A stretch of DNA of 64,000 bases from Curtobacterium sp. VKM Ac-2865 (lineage in GTDB: Bacteria; Actinomycetota; Actinomycetes; Actinomycetales; Microbacteriaceae), in the NCBI RefSeq assembly GCF_015350905.1, contig NZ_JADKRZ010000008.1, positions 61,553 through 125,552 of the forward strand, read 5' to 3'. Of the stretch, positions 18,170-28,386 are shown piece by piece (within the stretch, counting starts at the first letter, position 1; every line of letters starts with the position of its first letter). The notes below the pieces were generated by a model. The model saw only the letters and a program-made list of their open reading frames with translations. It had not been told where the DNA came from and searched no databases. A program made the translations under genes and the position numbers.

Positions 18170-19360
18170 GTGACACAGCACTCCACGACGACCGCCCGGA
18201 CTGATGCAGTCCGGGCGGTCGTCGTCGTTGCGGCGGGCTCCGGCACCCGGCTCGGCATCGGCACGGCGAAGGCGTTCGTGCCCGTCGCCGGGCGGGTGAT
18301 GCTGGCGCGGGCGCTCGAGCCGCTCTTCACGCTCGCCGAGCCGGTGTTCGTGGTCGTCGTCGCGCCCGACGCCCTGCTGGGGCAGTGCCGCGAGATCGTC
18401 GACGACGTCGCCGGAGTGGCCTCCGCGTACACCGCGGTCGTCGCGGGCGGGGTCGACCGGCACGCGTCCGTGCAGGCCGGGCTCGCCGCGCTGCCACCGT
18501 CGGTCGAGTCGGTGCTCGTGCACGACGCCGCCCGCTGCCTGACGCCCGCGTCGCAGTTCCAGGCCGTGTTCGACGCGGTGGCGCAGCACGGGTGCGGGAT
18601 CGTCCCGGCGCTGCCGGTCACGGACACCGTCAAGCGGGTGTCGGACGACGTGGTGCTCGAGACCGTCGACCGCTCGTCGTTGGTCGGGGTGCAGACCCCG
18701 CAGGGCTTCCCGCTGTCCGAGCTGCGGGCCGCCTACGCGACGTCGACGCAGTCCGAGACCGACGACGCCGGGGTGTTCCAGGCTGCTGGCGGCACGGTGC
18801 GGTTCGTGCCCGGGGATGCGGACGCCTTCAAGATCACCACGGCGTGGGACCTGCGCCGGGCGGAGGCGGTCGTCGCGGGTGGGGCTGGTCTCTCGGTCCG
18901 TGTCGGGCTTGGCATGGACGTGCACGCGTTCGACGCCACTGCGCCGTGCCGTGTCGGCCTGCTCGACTTCCCCGGGGAGCCCGGTCTCGCCGGACACAGC
19001 GACGGCGACGCGGTCGCGCACGCGGTGTGCGACGCGCTGCTCTCCGCCGGCGGGCTCGGTGACATCGGCAGCCGGTTCGGCACGTCCGACCCCGCCTACG
19101 CCGGCGCCACCGGGGACGTCTTCGTCCGCGGCGCGGTGCAGGCCCTGGCGTCCATGGGTCTCCGCCCCGAGCGCGTCACCGTGCAGGTCATCGGGAACCA
19201 CCCGCGCATCGGTGCCCGGCGCGAGGAGATGCAGGATGCGCTCGCAGCGGTCGTCGGCGCCCCCGTCGCGGTCTCCGGCACGACGACGGACGGCCTCGGG
19301 TTCACGGGTCGCGGCGAGGGACTGGCCGCGATCGCGACGGCAGTCGTCCACAGGGCCTGA
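18170..19360 (+). CDS. ispDF: Bifunctional IspD/IspF isoprenoid enzyme
   Basis: 396 aa catalysing two non-consecutive steps of the MEP pathway. Residues about 14-235 are IspD (nucleotide loop AAGSGTRLG, VHDAARCL, AFKITTAWDL): CTP + MEP to CDP-ME. Residues about 240-396 are IspF (GMDVHAF with metal-binding D and H, SDGDAVAHAVCDALL): ring closure to MEcPP. A continuous frame joins them with a short Ala/Gly linker, so this is a genuine fusion. GTG 18170 start lies 24 bases after carD. Confidence 0.94.
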   Translation: MTQHSTTTARTDAVRAVVVVAAGSGTRLGIGTAKAFVPVAGRVMLARALEPLFTLAEPVFVVVVAPDALLGQCREIVDDVAGVASAYTAVVAGGVDRHASVQAGLAALPPSVESVLVHDAARCLTPASQFQAVFDAVAQHGCGIVPALPVTDTVKRVSDDVVLETVDRSSLVGVQTPQGFPLSELRAAYATSTQSETDDAGVFQAAGGTVRFVPGDADAFKITTAWDLRRAEAVVAGGAGLSVRVGLGMDVHAFDATAPCRVGLLDFPGEPGLAGHSDGDAVAHAVCDALLSAGGLGDIGSRFGTSDPAYAGATGDVFVRGAVQALASMGLRPERVTVQVIGNHPRIGARREEMQDALAAVVGAPVAVSGTTTDGLGFTGRGEGLAAIATAVVHRA

Positions 19361-19392
19361 AACGCCAGCGCCCTGCCGATTAGGGTTGTGCC

Positions 19393-20802
19393 GTGACCGT
19401 TCGCCTCTTCGACTCCCGTGCCGCAGACGTCGTCGACCTCGTCCCCCTGGTCGACGGACAGGTCAGCATGTACGTCTGCGGTCCGACGGTGCAGTCGTCG
19501 CCGCACGTCGGGCACCTGCGTTCCGCCCTGGTGTACGACATCTGGCGCCGCTGGCTGACGCACCGCGGTTACCGCGTGACGCTCGTCCGCAACGTCACGG
19601 ACATCGACGACAAGGTGCTCGACCTGGCCGCCGGAACGGACGAGCCCTGGTGGGCACGGGCGTACCGCGTCGAGCTCGAGTTCAGCGCCGGGTACGCCGC
19701 GCTCGGCATCCTCCCGCCGACCTACGAACCCCGTGCCACCGCCAGCATCCCGGAGATGCAGGACATCATCGCGCGGCTCATCGAGCGCGGCCACGCCTAC
19801 CCCGCCGCCGACGACTCCGGCGACGTCTACTTCGACACCGGCAGTTGGGCGTCGTACGGCGACCTGACCCGCCAGCGCCGCGAGGACATGGTCGACGCCA
19901 CCGACGCCGACCCCCGCGGCAAGCGGGACGCCCGCGACTTCGCCCTCTGGAAGGGCGCCAAGCCCGGGGAACCTGCCACCGCGTCGTGGGACTCCCCGTG
20001 GGGTGCCGGGCGGCCCGGGTGGCACATCGAGTGCTCCGCGATGTCGCGGCGCTACCTCGGGCCGGCGTTCGACATCCACGGCGGCGGCCTTGACCTGCGC
20101 TTCCCGCACCACGAGAACGAGCTCGCGCAGTCGACGGCCGCCGGTGACCCGTTCGCGTCGTACTGGCTGCACAACGGCCTGGTGTCGGTCGGTGGGCAGA
20201 AGATGTCGAAGTCGCTCGGCAACTCGGTCTTCGCCGCCGACCTGCTCGGCTCCGCGCCCGCCGTCGTCGTGCGGTACGCCCTCGGTGCCGCGCACTACCG
20301 CTCCACGATCGACCACAGCGACGGCTCCCTGGCCGAGGCCGAGGCCGCGCTCGACCGCATCGCCGGGTTCCTCGACCGGGCCGCCACGCGCCTCGAAGGC
20401 GTCGCGCTCCGGGACGCCCCCGGGGTGCCCGACGCCTTCGCGGACGCGATGGACGACGACCTCGCGGTGCCGCAGGCCCTGGCGGTCCTGCACGAGACCG
20501 TCCGCGCCGGCAACGCCGCGCTCGACTCCGACGATGCAGATGCGCTCGGGACCGCGTACCATCAGGTGGCTGCGATGGTGGAGGTGCTCGGCATCGACCC
20601 GCGAGCGTCTCACTGGTCCGGCGCCGGTCAGGACACCTCTGCCGCACCGCTCGCCGCCCTCGTCGAACGCCTCGTGCAGGAGCGTTCGGACGCCAGGGCC
20701 GCGCGGGACTTCGCGACAGCCGACCGCGTGCGCGACGACCTCGCCGCTGCGGGCATCACGATCGAGGACACCTCGTCCGGAACACGTTGGAGCATCGCCT
20801 AG
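19393..20802 (+). CDS. cysS: Cysteinyl-tRNA synthetase
   Basis: 469-aa class I synthetase charging tRNA-Cys. HIGH-type motif PHVGHLRS after the zinc cysteine in YVCGPTVQ, zinc ligands in HIECSAM and HHENELAQ, and KMSKS at 270-274. GTG 19393 lies 6 bases after TAGGGT (19381-19386), a leaderless promoter. The shorter mycothiol ligase MshC is excluded by length and the C-terminal anticodon domain. Confidence 0.95.
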   Translation: MTVRLFDSRAADVVDLVPLVDGQVSMYVCGPTVQSSPHVGHLRSALVYDIWRRWLTHRGYRVTLVRNVTDIDDKVLDLAAGTDEPWWARAYRVELEFSAGYAALGILPPTYEPRATASIPEMQDIIARLIERGHAYPAADDSGDVYFDTGSWASYGDLTRQRREDMVDATDADPRGKRDARDFALWKGAKPGEPATASWDSPWGAGRPGWHIECSAMSRRYLGPAFDIHGGGLDLRFPHHENELAQSTAAGDPFASYWLHNGLVSVGGQKMSKSLGNSVFAADLLGSAPAVVVRYALGAAHYRSTIDHSDGSLAEAEAALDRIAGFLDRAATRLEGVALRDAPGVPDAFADAMDDDLAVPQALAVLHETVRAGNAALDSDDADALGTAYHQVAAMVEVLGIDPRASHWSGAGQDTSAAPLAALVERLVQERSDARAARDFATADRVRDDLAAAGITIEDTSSGTRWSIA

Positions 20803-20820
20803 CGGCGACGCACCGCCGCC

Positions 20821-20882
20821 CAGCGCGGCACCGAAGTCGCCCAGCGCGGCACCGAAGTCGCTAGCGCGGCACCGAAGTCGCT
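20821..20882 (+). repeat. Tandem repeat, three 20-21 bp units
   Basis: The unit AGCGCGGCACCGAAGTCGC begins at 20822, 20843 and 20863, nearly identical in all three, followed by a decayed fourth partial (GGCGGCGCTGAAG) that runs into the rlmB ribosome site. It fills the cysS-rlmB spacer. Confidence 0.85.
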
Positions 20883-20906
20883 CAGGCGGCGCTGAAGGAG
20901 CAGACC

Positions 20907-21917
20907 ATGAAGAACGTCTCGGGGAACAAGAAGGGCCGACCCGGTGCCGTGCGCTCCGGGCGCAAGGGCAACAAGCAGGTCGGTTCCGGCGGCCAGGGCG
21001 CCCAGGCGCTCGAGGGCCGCAAGCCGACGCCGAAGGCCGAGGACCGCCCGTACCACCCCGCCGGCAAGCGGAAGGCCGCGAAGGACCGCTTCGAGGCCGC
21101 CCGTGGCCGTCACGGCGCGTCCAGCACGCCCCAGGGCCGCAGCGGCCGCCCGCCGCAGCGCAAGACCGACGACTCCGAGCTGGTCACCGGCCGCAACTCG
21201 GTGCTCGAGGCCCTGCGCACCAAGACCCCGTCGACGACGCTCTACGTCGCCGCCCGCATCGAGGTCGACGACCGCGTCAAGGAGATCCTGACGCTCGCCA
21301 ACCACCGCGGCGTGCCGATCATGGAGATCATGCGCCCGGAGCTCGACCGCATCACCGGGCACGACAGCGTGCACCAGGGCGTCGCGCTCAAGGTCCCCGC
21401 GTACGAGTACTCCGTCGCCGAGGACATCGTCGAGCGTGCGTTCTCGCGCGACCAGGTCCCGCTGCTCGTCGCCCTCGACGGCATCACCGACCCGCGCAAC
21501 CTCGGCGCGATCATCCGCTCCACCGCGGCGTTCGGCGGCCACGGTGTCGTCGTGCCGCAGCGTCGGTCCGTCGGTGTGACCGCGTCGGCGTGGAAGACCT
21601 CCGCCGGCGCCGCTGCCCGCACCCCGGTCGCGATGGCACCGAACCTGACGCAGACCCTGAAGTCGCTGAAGTCGATGGGGCTGTTCGTGCTCGGGCTCGA
21701 CGGCGACGGGGACGTGGAGCTCGACGCCCTGCAGCTCGCCGACCGCCCGATCGTGATCGTGGTCGGGTCCGAGGGCAAGGGCCTGTCGCGCCTGGTCACC
21801 GAGACCTGCGACGCGATCGTCTCCATCCCGATCTCGTCCGCCACGGAGTCGCTCAACGCCGGCATCGCCGCGAGCGTCACCCTGTGGGAGGTCGCCCGCC
21901 GCCGTCGCCACGGCTAG
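20907..21917 (+). CDS. rlmB: 23S rRNA 2'-O-methyltransferase, TrmH/RlmB family
   Basis: 336 aa. A basic disordered N-terminus (about 1-90, rich in K, R, G) precedes the substrate-binding domain (ELVTGRNSVLEAL) and the SPOUT catalytic domain with motifs DGITDPRNLGAIIRSTAAFG, VVGSEGKGLS and SIPISSATESLNAGIAASV. Family members methylate G2251 of 23S rRNA. GAAGGAG lies 7 bases before ATG. Confidence 0.92.
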   Translation: MKNVSGNKKGRPGAVRSGRKGNKQVGSGGQGAQALEGRKPTPKAEDRPYHPAGKRKAAKDRFEAARGRHGASSTPQGRSGRPPQRKTDDSELVTGRNSVLEALRTKTPSTTLYVAARIEVDDRVKEILTLANHRGVPIMEIMRPELDRITGHDSVHQGVALKVPAYEYSVAEDIVERAFSRDQVPLLVALDGITDPRNLGAIIRSTAAFGGHGVVVPQRRSVGVTASAWKTSAGAAARTPVAMAPNLTQTLKSLKSMGLFVLGLDGDGDVELDALQLADRPIVIVVGSEGKGLSRLVTETCDAIVSIPISSATESLNAGIAASVTLWEVARRRRHG

Positions 21918-21936
21918 GCCGCGCACACCGACGCCC

Positions 21937-21994
21937 TGAGATCGCACTCCGTGTCGCCACCCCATTCGGGTACGCGACACGGAGTGCGATCTCA
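21937..21994. repeat. 58-bp palindrome, copy 1
   Basis: Arms of 20 bases; left TGAGATCGCACTCCGTGTCG pairs perfectly with the right arm. Compared with the other copies both arms carry a matched change (CTCCG/CGGAG instead of CTTCG/CGAAG), so pairing is kept. Confidence 0.9.
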
Positions 21995-22161
21995 CGTTAT
22001 GGAGAGAGCGCCGTCGAGTGGTCGCGACTCCCCGTCGGCGTTCCGCCGGGTGGTCACGGACCGTCGCTGCGCGACGCTCCGGACGACGACCCGTGGCCGG
22101 TCGACGGACCTGAGCGGGGTGTCGTGACCGGTCGCATCCGGCGCTCGGGTGACGCGACCGA

Positions 22162-22206
22162 CGGGAGGCCCGGTGCCAGTCCCTGGGACCGGCACCGGGC
22201 CTCCCG
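22162..22206. terminator. Convergent-gene hairpin, GGAGGCC family copy
   Basis: Perfect 16-bp arms CGGGAGGCCCGGTGCC (22162-22177) and its complement (22191-22206), 13-base loop, between convergent rlmB and the DUF4032 gene. Confidence 0.8.
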
Positions 22207-22264
22207 ACGGTAGCGGCCAGTCGCTGCGCGACGCTCCGCTCCGGGAGTCGCGACCGTCGAGCCG

Positions 22265-22322
22265 TGAGATCGCACTTGGTGTCGCCACCGGGTCCGGGGA
22301 GGCGACACGAAGTGCGATCTCA
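22265..22322. repeat. 58-bp palindrome, copy 2
   Basis: Same length and arms as copy 1 with one arm mismatch (CTTGG against CGAAG). It lies 36 bases past the 3' end of the DUF4032 gene. Confidence 0.9.
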
Positions 22323-22358
22323 CCAGCCGAGCGGTGGCGAGCGGGGTGTCGTGACCGG

Positions 22359-23669
22359 TCAGACGGTGGCGCGCCAGTCCTCGGCTTCCTCGTCACCGTC
22401 GACGTCACCGTCGGCGTCGACGAGCGGGATCGGTACGGTGATGGACGACGTCGGCGGGTTGATCAGCAGGCGCTCGTCGCGGCGGTGGCGGAGCACGTCG
22501 TTGATGTAGGCGGTCGTGGCCTCGGGCAGGGAGACGGAGCGCTCCTCTTGCTGGGACATGAACCAGCGGTGCTCGAGCAGCTCGTGGAAGACCTCGGCGG
22601 GTTCGAGTCGCCCACGGAGATCGCGCGGGATCGCGCGGACGACGGGCTCGAACACGCGGGAGACCCACTCGTGCGCGACCATCTCCTCGTCGAGCTCCCC
22701 GCGGCCGTTGCGCGCCCGGTACGAGTCGAGGTCGTTGAGCAGCCGTCGGGCCTGGTTCTCGCCGGCGTCGAGCCCGGTGAGGCGGAGCAGGCGCCGCTGG
22801 TGGTGCCCCGCGTCGACGACCTTCGGCTGGATGCGCACCTGGTCGCCGCCAGCGGCCGTGTTGATCGAGAGCTCCTCGATGTCGAACCCGAGGGCGTTGA
22901 GGCGTTCGACGCGGTCGTTGATGCGCCACCGCTCCTTGGCGTCGAACTGCTCGGTGCCGGTGAGCTCCTTCCAGAGCGTCCGGTACTGCGCGACGATGCG
23001 GTTCGAGACGTCGACCGCGTCGGCGTTCTCGTCGAGCCGGCCGCCGGCCTCGAGGTCGAGGAGCTCGCCGGCGATGTTGACACGGGCGACCTCGAGGTCG
23101 TTCTCGCGCTGCCCGTTCGACAGCCCGCCCGGGTAGAGCTTGCCGGTCTCGGCGTCGACGAGGTAGGCGGCGAACGAGCCGGCGTCGCGGCGGAACAGGG
23201 TGTTCGACAGCGAGACGTCGCCCCAGTAGAAGCCGATGATGTGCAGGCGGACGAGCAGCAGCGCGAGGGCGTCGACGAGTCGGGTCGCGGTCTCCGGCCG
23301 GAGCGTCTGCGAGTACAGCGCCCGGTAGGGGAGCGAGAACCGCAGGTGCCGGGTCACGAGCGCGGGGTGCAGGGGCTCGCCGTCGGCGCTGACGCGGTTG
23401 GTGATGACGGCCACCGGGTCCACGCAGGGCACGTCCATGCGCTGCAAGGTGCGGAGCATCTCGTACTCGGAGCGGGCGATCTCCTCGCCGGTCTCCTTCA
23501 CCGCGACGACGTACCCGCTGAGGTGCACGAAACGGACCAGGTGCCGCGAGATGCCCTTGGGCAGCGCGACGATCGTGTCGTCTGGCCAGGTGTCGAGCGG
23601 CAGGTCCCACGGCAGGTCGAGGAGCCCTGGGTCGACGGTGGCTGCGGTGATGGACAACGAGTCGGGCAC
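22359..23669 (-). CDS. DUF4032 protein with kinase-like N domain
   Basis: 436 aa. The N-terminal half resembles a lipopolysaccharide/protein-kinase fold: a candidate ATP-anchoring lysine in VVAVKETGEEIARSEYEML, a catalytic-loop-like segment IGFYWGDVSLSNTLF and a metal-binding-like YLVDAETG. The C-terminal half is the DUF4032 region. Substrate unknown. GTG 23669 is preferred (GAAGGA 6 bases upstream, then PDSLSITAA); ATG 23714 or 23759 are alternatives. The stop codon lies in a 22-bp direct repeat. Confidence 0.8.
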   Translation of the reverse strand: MPDSLSITAATVDPGLLDLPWDLPLDTWPDDTIVALPKGISRHLVRFVHLSGYVVAVKETGEEIARSEYEMLRTLQRMDVPCVDPVAVITNRVSADGEPLHPALVTRHLRFSLPYRALYSQTLRPETATRLVDALALLLVRLHIIGFYWGDVSLSNTLFRRDAGSFAAYLVDAETGKLYPGGLSNGQRENDLEVARVNIAGELLDLEAGGRLDENADAVDVSNRIVAQYRTLWKELTGTEQFDAKERWRINDRVERLNALGFDIEELSINTAAGGDQVRIQPKVVDAGHHQRRLLRLTGLDAGENQARRLLNDLDSYRARNGRGELDEEMVAHEWVSRVFEPVVRAIPRDLRGRLEPAEVFHELLEHRWFMSQQEERSVSLPEATTAYINDVLRHRRDERLLINPPTSSITVPIPLVDADGDVDGDEEAEDWRATV

Positions 23670-23745
23670 GGTGGTTCCTTCGGGTGCTCGGAGGGGAGGC
23701 ACGGTGCGCGTCATCGGATCTGCGTGCGTCCCGGGGACGGAACGA

Positions 23746-23789
23746 CGGGAGCCCGCCACCCGCCCTTGTGAGGCGGGCGCGGGCTCCCG
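23746..23789 (-). terminator. Terminator after msiK
   Basis: Stem CGGGAGCCCG with CGGGCTCCCG and an inner CCGCC/GGCGG pairing, directly after the ATPase stop. Confidence 0.75.
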
Positions 23790-23803
23790 GGTGGTGCTGT
23801 GGA

Positions 23804-24904
<1,101 letters not shown>

Positions 24905-25168
24905 GAGCGTTCGGTCCTTTCTCCACCGGCAGGTACGTGCCGGACGATCCGAGTGAAGCGGTACGCCCGTGAGGGCCCCGGATGGTCGTCGTCGACCATC
25001 AGGCTCATACAAGCACGACTCCAGACCCCCGCGCCACCCTTTCGGGGCGCACCGGCACACTCCCAGGGCTGATTGGGTGGTTCCCAGAGCGCGCCACTAC
25101 GATCGATGGGTCTGTCCGGCCTGCGGGGGTGTGCGCGTGCGGACCCCGATCAGGAGGAACCTCTCGTC
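24905..25168. promoter_or_regulatory. Divergent spacer msiK/dsbA-like
   Basis: 264 bp with no gene. A TACGAT -10 candidate for the DsbA-like gene is at 25098-25103. No operator-like palindrome was noticed. Confidence 0.35.
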
Positions 25169-26101
25169 ATGACGAACCGCCCCGAGGGTGATGCCCGCGC
25201 CGAGCGGAACCAGCGCCGAGCAGCCGCCCGGGAACGAGCCGCGAAGGCCCGTCTCCAGCACAAGCGACGCCAGCGCGGACTCCGCCTCGGGCTGCAGGTC
25301 GGCCTCGGCGTCGTCCTGCTCGCCGCAGCGACGGTCGTGACGCTCGTGCTCGTCGACTCCACCAAGCCGGCGGGTCCTGGCCCGTCGTCGATGCCCCAGG
25401 GCGGGATCACCATCGGCCAGGGCATGACGCCCGGGGACGGTGCTGCCGGCTCCTCGGCGTCCTCGTCGCCCAGCGGGTCAGCCACCGCCGGGACGGAACC
25501 CGTCCGCATCACCATGTACGTCGACTACCTCTGCCCGTTCTGCGGCCAGTTCGAGAAGACGAACAGCGACTACATCGAGGGCCTGGTCGAGTCCGGCGTG
25601 GCGACGGTCGACATCCACCCGATCGCGATCCTGGCCAACCGGTCGCAGGGCACGAAGTACTCGCTCCGCGCCGCGAACGCCGCCGCGTGCGTCGCGCAGT
25701 CGTCGCCGGACCAGTTCTTCGCCGTCAACCGTGCGCTCTTCGCCGCCCAGCCGGAGGAGAACACCCCCGGGCTCACCGACGCGCAGCTCAAGAAGATCGT
25801 CGGCGGTGTCCGTGGCATCTCGGCGAAGTCCACGATCGCGACCTGCATCGACGACCAGCGCTACGGCAAGTGGGTCGACGAGCGCACCACCGCCGTGTCG
25901 GGTGGCGACATCCCCGGGTCCTCGTTGAAGACGTTCCCGGGCACGCCGCTCGTGCTCGTGAACGGGCAGCAGTACGAGTACTCGCAGCCGTTCACGAACG
26001 AGGAGTTCCGCACCTTCGTCATCACGGTCGCCGGGTCCGGCGAGCAGACGCCGACGCCGACCCCCACGTCGACGCCGTCGGCGTCCGCTTCGGCTTCCTG
26101 A
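25169..26101 (+). CDS. Membrane-anchored DsbA-family thioredoxin-fold protein
   Basis: 310 aa. Basic cytoplasmic N-terminus (about 1-40), one membrane helix (LGLQVGLGVVLLAAATVVTLVLV), Pro/Ser/Gly linker, then a thioredoxin-fold domain with the redox motif CPFC in DYLCPFCGQF and a cis-proline-like FPGTPLVLVNG. The C-terminus is a Thr/Pro/Ser tail. Expected role: extracytoplasmic disulfide formation or isomerisation. GGAGGAAC lies before ATG 25169. Confidence 0.88.
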   Translation: MTNRPEGDARAERNQRRAAARERAAKARLQHKRRQRGLRLGLQVGLGVVLLAAATVVTLVLVDSTKPAGPGPSSMPQGGITIGQGMTPGDGAAGSSASSSPSGSATAGTEPVRITMYVDYLCPFCGQFEKTNSDYIEGLVESGVATVDIHPIAILANRSQGTKYSLRAANAAACVAQSSPDQFFAVNRALFAAQPEENTPGLTDAQLKKIVGGVRGISAKSTIATCIDDQRYGKWVDERTTAVSGGDIPGSSLKTFPGTPLVLVNGQQYEYSQPFTNEEFRTFVITVAGSGEQTPTPTPTSTPSASASAS

Positions 26102-26130
26102 CCGCTCGGCACACCGCGTGGGGCGGTGGA

Positions 26131-26193
26131 CGGAACCGCCTGGAGGCCCGGCGCGGGTCCGGCGGGCTGGTGGCGGGCCTCCAGGCGGTTCCG
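26131..26193. terminator. Convergent-gene hairpin, GGAGGCC family copy
   Basis: Perfect 20-bp arms, left 26131-26150 (CGGAACCGCCTGGAGGCCCG) and right 26174-26193, between the DsbA-like gene and the convergent metallopeptidase gene. Confidence 0.85.
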
Positions 26194-26209
26194 CCCGGCG
26201 CGGGCCGCG

Positions 26210-27103
26210 CTAGAGGGACGAGCCGGGGATGCTCAGGGTGTCGCAGGTCACCGCGCCCTGCTCGTAGCCACGGACGAACCAGCGCTGCCGCTGCTCGCTC
26301 GACCCGTGGGTGAAGGAGTCCGGGTCGACGTGCCCGCTCGAGCGCTCCTGGATGCTGTCGTCGCCCACGGCGCTGGCGGCTGAGAGTGCGTCCGCGATCT
26401 GCGTGCGGGTGAACGGTTCGAAGAAGGTCTCCCCGTTCGCGGACTGCGTCGTGGCGGCGTCGCCCACCCAGGCGCCGGCGTAGCAGTCGGCCTGCAGCTC
26501 GACGCGGACGCTGCCCGAGGACGCCCCGGTGCCGCTGCGGTCGGTGTCGGCGAAGGTGCCCTGGAGCTGCTGCACGTGGTGGCCCCACTCGTGCGCGACG
26601 ACGTACATCTGCGCGAGCGGGCCGCCGGACGAGCCGTACTTCGACTGCAGGTCGTCGTAGAACGCGGTGTCGAGGTAGAGCGCGCGGTCCGGCGGGCAGT
26701 AGAACGGGCCGGTCGACGCCGAGGCCGTGCCGCACGCGGTGTCCGTCGAGCCGTCGAACAGGGAGAACTCCGGGCTCGTGTACGCGATGCCGAGCTGCCG
26801 GCTCTCGGTCGTCCAGTAGGCGTCGAGGGACTCGGCGGCGCCCTCCATGCGGCAGTCGACGCTGGCGTTGGCGTCGCGCCCGGTCCGGCACTCGGTGACG
26901 GGTTCCGCGGTCGTGCCGCCGCCCTGGATCTGCGTCAGGCCGCCGTCGCCACCGACGACCCCGCTGAGGTCGAAGCCGGTGAACTGCGCGATGAGGAACA
27001 CGACGATCGCGGCCACGCCGACACCGCCACCGGCGACCGCGGTCGTCCGTCCGCGGCGCTTGACCTTGCCGCCCTGCAGTCGGGAGTCGTCGTTGAACGT
27101 CAT
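26210..27103 (-). CDS. Neutral zinc metallopeptidase (YpfJ family)
   Basis: 297 aa. One N-terminal membrane helix (about 23-40) and an extracytoplasmic domain with the zinc motif HEWGHHVQQLQG and the third ligand region ELQADCYAGAW, as in the YpfJ/zinc_peptidase family. Substrates are unknown. ATG 27103 has TACATT 7 bases upstream (leaderless candidate); a longer frame to 27187 would overlap the divergent promoter. Confidence 0.88.
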   Translation of the reverse strand: MTFNDDSRLQGGKVKRRGRTTAVAGGGVGVAAIVVFLIAQFTGFDLSGVVGGDGGLTQIQGGGTTAEPVTECRTGRDANASVDCRMEGAAESLDAYWTTESRQLGIAYTSPEFSLFDGSTDTACGTASASTGPFYCPPDRALYLDTAFYDDLQSKYGSSGGPLAQMYVVAHEWGHHVQQLQGTFADTDRSGTGASSGSVRVELQADCYAGAWVGDAATTQSANGETFFEPFTRTQIADALSAASAVGDDSIQERSSGHVDPDSFTHGSSEQRQRWFVRGYEQGAVTCDTLSIPGSSL

Positions 27104-27216
27104 GCTGACGAATGTACGGATCACCGGGCGTTGTGGTGCGCCGCGTACCGTCGGACGTGTCGGGAGCAGCCGACACCTGTCGCACAACGACAGGACCTGC
27201 GACGGAAGGAACAGCC

Positions 27217-28362
27217 ATGGCCACCCCCATCACCACCGTGATGAGCCCCGCCCGCTACGTGCAGGGACGCAGCGCGATCACCCGCGTCGGCGAGTTCGTC
27301 GCCCCGATCGGCTCCAGTCCGCTCATCGTCGCCGACGACGTCGTGTGGGGCATCGTCGAGTCCGCCGTCACCGAGAGCTTCCAGGCCGCCGGGCTCCCCG
27401 TCGAGCGAGTCGGCTTCGGCCGGTTCGCGACCCCCGCGGCCGTGGACGAGCTGGTCGAGCGCATCCGGGCCACCGACTCGGACGTCATCGTCGGCCTCGG
27501 CGGTGGATCGGCGATCGACGCCGCCAAGGCCTCCGGGCACCTCGCGGGCATCCGCTGGGCGAGCGTCCCGACCGCGGCCTCGACCGACGCACCGACCTCG
27601 GCGCTCGCGGTGATCTACTCCGAGGAGGGCGAGTTCATCGAGTACCGCTTCTTCCCGCACAACCCGGACCTCGTGCTCATCGACACGCAGCTCGTCGCGA
27701 ACGCCCCCGTCCAGTTCCTGGTCGCCGGCATCGGTGACGCCCTGGCCACCTGGGTCGAGGCCCGGGCCGCCAAGCGCGCGAACGCCGACACGATGGCGGG
27801 TGGACGCCAGACCGAGACCGGCGTCGCCCTCGCGCAGCTGTCCTGGGACCTGCTGCATGACAACGCCCTGCAGGCGATCGAGGCCGTGAAGGCGAAGGTC
27901 GTCACGCCCGCGCTGGAGAAGGTCGTCGAGGCGAACACCCTGCTGTCCGGCCTGGGGTTCGAGTCCGGCGGGCTGGCTGCCGCCCACGCGATCCACAACG
28001 GCCTGACGGCCGCACCGCAGGCGCACGGCCTGGCCCACGGGCAGAAGGTCAACATCGGCACCCTCGCCCAGCTCGTGATGGAGGGTGCCCCCGCCGCGGA
28101 GATCGCGGACTTCGTCGTCTTCACCACCCGCGTCGGCCTGCCGAACACGCTCACCGAGATCGGGCTGACGGTCGAGGACACCGACGTGCTCCGCGCGGTC
28201 GCCGACGCCGCCACGGTGGAGAGCGAGACCATCCACAACATGCCGTTCCCGGTCACCCCGGAGCTCGTCGTCGACGCGCTGATCGCGATCGAGGGGCTCA
28301 GCCGGAGCATCCGCGCCGCACACGGGCTGCCCGAGCCCGAGCGGTACGTCGCGAAGCACTGA
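27217..28362 (+). CDS. Iron-containing alcohol dehydrogenase, glycerol dehydrogenase type
   Basis: 381 aa. Rossmann part with VGLGGGSAIDAAKA and PTAASTDAPTSALAV, metal site residues in AGIGDALATW, HAIHNGLTA and HGLAHGQKV. It resembles GldA, which oxidises glycerol to dihydroxyacetone with NAD. GGAAGGAAC precedes ATG 27217. It is 24 bases upstream of a DUF2090 gene; together they suggest a polyol/keto-sugar pathway. Confidence 0.85.
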   Translation: MATPITTVMSPARYVQGRSAITRVGEFVAPIGSSPLIVADDVVWGIVESAVTESFQAAGLPVERVGFGRFATPAAVDELVERIRATDSDVIVGLGGGSAIDAAKASGHLAGIRWASVPTAASTDAPTSALAVIYSEEGEFIEYRFFPHNPDLVLIDTQLVANAPVQFLVAGIGDALATWVEARAAKRANADTMAGGRQTETGVALAQLSWDLLHDNALQAIEAVKAKVVTPALEKVVEANTLLSGLGFESGGLAAAHAIHNGLTAAPQAHGLAHGQKVNIGTLAQLVMEGAPAAEIADFVVFTTRVGLPNTLTEIGLTVEDTDVLRAVADAATVESETIHNMPFPVTPELVVDALIAIEGLSRSIRAAHGLPEPERYVAKH

Positions 28363-28386
28363 CCGAACGGGGAGTAGGACGGGAGC

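Larger units (their letters stand above)
21918..22358. repeat. 441-bp repeat-filled spacer between rlmB and the DUF4032 gene
   Basis: No gene seen. Contents in order: 58-bp palindrome copy 1 (21937-21994); a 19-bp direct repeat (22063-22081, repeated exactly at 22220-22238); a 22-bp direct repeat (22112-22133, repeated exactly at 22339-22360); a GGAGGCC hairpin (22162-22206); 58-bp palindrome copy 2 (22265-22322). The pairs occur in the same order, so the spacer looks like an old duplication with palindrome copy 2 inside the second unit. Confidence 0.85.

Noticed and set aside
20003..22213. A 736-codon plus-strand frame over cysS and rlmB
   Set aside because: Out of frame with two clear enzymes and runs through the intergenic repeats.
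21992..22408. Short ORFs built from the 58-bp palindromes (EIALRVA... or MRSHFVS... peptides)
   Set aside because: The similar peptides arise because the palindrome itself is translated; there is no independent ribosome site or conservation pattern to support them.
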